A stretch of 7,882 nt of DNA, taken from assembly GCA_905372135.1 (NCBI GenBank), contig CAJPNS010000086.1:1-7882 (forward strand). Reading direction: 5' to 3'. Position numbers and translations under genes: made by a program. This DNA comes from Porphyromonadaceae bacterium (GTDB lineage: Bacteria > Bacteroidota > Bacteroidia > Bacteroidales > Paludibacteraceae). The notes beneath the pieces are model-generated. The model worked only from the letters and a program-made list of their open reading frames with translations, had not been told where the DNA came from and searched no databases. Shown in pieces: positions 6,180-7,882 of this stretch. Position 1 is the first letter of the stretch; the number at the start of each line of letters is the position of its first letter.

Positions 6180-7238
6180 CTATCTGTCGCCGTCGGATGT
6201 AAGCGGATAGATACGTGCGAATCTCTCGGTATTGACCTTGTAGAGTTCGTCGACTTGCATGCGAGCCTCTATCGAGGTATTGCCGTCGGGCTGCTCGCGA
6301 CGAATGGTAATATACGGGTCTTCGGTAGTATGTCCGATATGAATGGCTATGTCGGGCGAGAGAGCCTCGCTCGCCTCTACAATGATAGAGCCGTACGATA
6401 GAGCAAACAGCTGCTCTTGGCTAAAACTGCCTCCGACTGTAAGGTCTGCACCTATCCGATTGCCGAATGCCATCTTGCAGATGCCCTCGGCAACGCCTCC
6501 GGCACCTACCGCCCAAGCCGAGACGATACGTCGCGAGGCAATAGCGTCGGCAACGAAGTCGAAGTTACGCTTCAACTCGTCGACATCGGGCGTATAGTCG
6601 GGGCGATGTCTGTGCCATACGCAATATAGCCGATTGCCTGCTCGCTTGAGGTCGGTCGAAATCACGTTGTCGGCGTCGACGGTCGTTATACCGAATGCCA
6701 TAAGCATCGGAGGCACGTCGATATTGCCGAAAGTACCACTCATCGAGTCTTTTCCGCCAATAGCAGGCAGGCAGAAGTCGTGTTGCATCTGCAGAGCTCC
6801 AAGCAGAGCCGCAGTAGGCTTGCCCCAAGAGAATGGGTTATCGGTCATCTTCTCGAAATATTCTTGAAACGAGAAACGTATGCTGTCGCGTCGTCCACCG
6901 GCTGCCACTATCTTAGCTATAGCCTCTACGACGGCATACTGAGCCCCATGATACGGACTCCAGAGCGAAATGTCGGGGTTGTAGCCGTATGCCATCATCG
7001 ATGCCGTATCGGTATAATGGTTACCTACTGGGAGTTTCTGCACCGATACCTGCGTCTCGGAGCGTTGCGTCGCACCACCGAACGGCATAAGCACCGTCGA
7101 ACGTCCGACGGTAGAGTCGAACATCTCGATAAGCCCTTTCTGGCACTGTACGTTCGACTTACGAAGATTTGCAATAAACTTTTCGGAAATATCCATACTT
7201 TTTGTCGTGATATTTTGTCGCCTACGTGTGTGCGACAT
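6180..7238 (-). CDS. purL: PurL (FGAM synthase) fragment: second PurM-like half only
   Basis: This intact 352-codon frame matches the middle-to-late part of large PurL, which makes FGAM from FGAR, glutamine and ATP in purine synthesis. Hallmarks are KGLIEMFDSTVGRSTVLMPFGG (near 34-55, two parts), SPYHGAQYAVVEA (94-106), FQEYFEKM (124-131), GKPTAALLGAL (139-149), IGGKDSMSGTF (160-170), VPPMLMAFGITT (175-186) and GAGGVAEGICKMAFGN (246-261). Family members of this type are about 1,200-1,300 residues. Missing here are the N-terminal PurS-like and linker regions, the first synthetase half that holds the active site, and the C-terminal glutaminase. What remains is one A2-B2 unit. Homology starts near residue 17, so the true start may be M15 (ATG at 7196). 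It begins 2 nt after the yidC stop and may be translationally coupled to it. It cannot be a complete FGAM synthase; it is either a relic or a repurposed domain. Confidence 0.85.
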   Translation of the reverse strand: MSHTRRRQNITTKSMDISEKFIANLRKSNVQCQKGLIEMFDSTVGRSTVLMPFGGATQRSETQVSVQKLPVGNHYTDTASMMAYGYNPDISLWSPYHGAQYAVVEAIAKIVAAGGRRDSIRFSFQEYFEKMTDNPFSWGKPTAALLGALQMQHDFCLPAIGGKDSMSGTFGNIDVPPMLMAFGITTVDADNVISTDLKRAGNRLYCVWHRHRPDYTPDVDELKRNFDFVADAIASRRIVSAWAVGAGGVAEGICKMAFGNRIGADLTVGGSFSQEQLFALSYGSIIVEASEALSPDIAIHIGHTTEDPYITIRREQPDGNTSIEARMQVDELYKVNTERFARIYPLTSDGDR

Positions 7239-7240
7239 GG

Positions 7241-7882
7241 TTATTTTCTATTGTTTCGTTGAGCCTTCTGCTGTTCACGAAGACGTCGCTGCTGCATCTT
7301 CTGCGCCTCTTCGAGACGTGCCATAAAGCCCGATTTCTTAGCCGGCTTCTTGGTCTGCTTGGCAAGTTCGAGTTTACGAAGCAACTTGTCGTCGTCGACA
7401 AAGAGACGGAACAGGTAAGTCTGCAATACCGTAAGCAAGAGAGAGATGAAATAGTAATAGGTCAGACCCGAAGCGTATTCGTTGAAGATGTAAAAAAACA
7501 TCAGTGGCATAAGGTACATCATCCACTTCATCATTGCCATCTGTTGGTTTGCCCCGGGCGTATTTGCCATATTGATACGCGTATATACGATATTGGTTAT
7601 AGTCATAAGGAGGCAAAACAAAGAAATGTGTCGACCGATAAGCGGTATCGATACGTTCCAAGTAAGGAAAGGCACGGTGTCGAAAGTAGATAAATCCGAT
7701 GCCCAGAGGAAACTCTGTTGCCTCAGCTCTATGGCCGATGGCAGATACATAAATACGGCAACCAATATCGGCATCTGCAGCAACATCGGTAGACAACCGC
7801 CCATAGGACTTACTCCGACCGAACGGTATAGCTGCATCTGTGCCTGTTGGCGTTCCATCATCTTATCGGCGGGGATTCGCTC
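7241..7882 (-). CDS. yidC: YidC membrane protein insertase, C-terminal part (5' end beyond right edge)
   Basis: The visible 213 residues are the conserved core and C-terminus of YidC/Oxa1, which inserts and folds proteins in the inner membrane with or without SecYEG. The frame is open to the right edge, and ERIPADKMMERQQAQ runs through the internal ATG at 7861, so that ATG is not the start. Segments seen in order: SPMGGCLPMLLQMPILVAVF (conserved hydrophobic segment), PSAIELRQQSFLWASDLST, a membrane helix HISLFCLLMTITNIVY, and a pair of helices around MKWMMYLMPLMFFYIF and ASGLTYYYFISLLLTVLQTY. The tail is basic (KKPAKKSGFMARLEEAQ, then Arg/Gln-rich), as in Bacteroidetes YidC, and ends naturally at TAA. 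Full-length family members have about 600 residues including a large periplasmic domain. The PurL-derived frame follows after 2 nt. Confidence 0.95.
   Translation of the reverse strand, partial: ERIPADKMMERQQAQMQLYRSVGVSPMGGCLPMLLQMPILVAVFMYLPSAIELRQQSFLWASDLSTFDTVPFLTWNVSIPLIGRHISLFCLLMTITNIVYTRINMANTPGANQQMAMMKWMMYLMPLMFFYIFNEYASGLTYYYFISLLLTVLQTYLFRLFVDDDKLLRKLELAKQTKKPAKKSGFMARLEEAQKMQQRRLREQQKAQRNNRK

Noticed and set aside
6565..6828. 87-codon minus-strand open frame inside the PurL fragment
   Set aside because: It is out of frame with the strongly conserved PurL motifs over the same bases and has shadow composition.
7216..7237. Inverted repeat TGTCGC/GCGACA spanning the start of the PurL-derived frame
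   Set aside because: Only 6 bp with a 10-nt gap and overlapping coding sequence; easily explained by chance, and no insertion-element ends or target duplications are visible there.

Overview
The window looks like the chromosome of a member of the Bacteroidota, most likely Bacteroidales. The evidence is the Bacteroidetes-type -7 promoter box TAnnTTTG upstream of several genes, three exported proteins that begin MRK..., a Bacteroidetes-type HU-related protein, a DUF3316-like protein, an internalin-like leucine-rich-repeat (LRR) protein, and YidC and PurL sequences of Bacteroidetes style. Mostly no Shine-Dalgarno site is visible, as is usual in this phylum. The genus cannot be fixed from this sequence alone.

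Layout. (1) Positions 1-681, minus: the N-terminal 227 residues of a secreted LRR protein cut by the left edge, with four 63-bp DNA repeats and its own -7 box. (2) 682-928: a spacer with a long-range inverted repeat. (3) 929-1345, minus: an HU-family DNA-binding protein. (4) 1346-1905: a 560-bp AT-rich divergent intergenic region with a -7 box for each neighbour and, between them, about ten 23-bp tandem units that each carry a small palindrome. (5) 1906-3555, plus: an exported trypsin-like serine protease with an apparent C-terminal outer-membrane barrel. (6) 3585-3613: a bidirectional terminator. (7) 3655-5112, minus: a large exported protein of unknown function, convergent with the protease gene. 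(8) 5317-7882, minus: a tight run of yidC (5' end outside the window), a PurL-derived reading frame holding only the second half of the FGAM synthetase core, and a DUF3316-like envelope protein.

How the genes fit together. Most of the window encodes envelope proteins: the LRR protein, the protease-barrel protein, the unknown exported protein, the DUF3316 protein and the insertase YidC. The HU-like protein is the only evident DNA-binding protein. No phage, transposase, CRISPR array, tRNA or rRNA gene was seen. The two most unusual items are the PurL half-protein, trimmed close to domain boundaries and placed 2 nt after yidC, and the 23-bp palindromic tandem array between the HU and protease genes.
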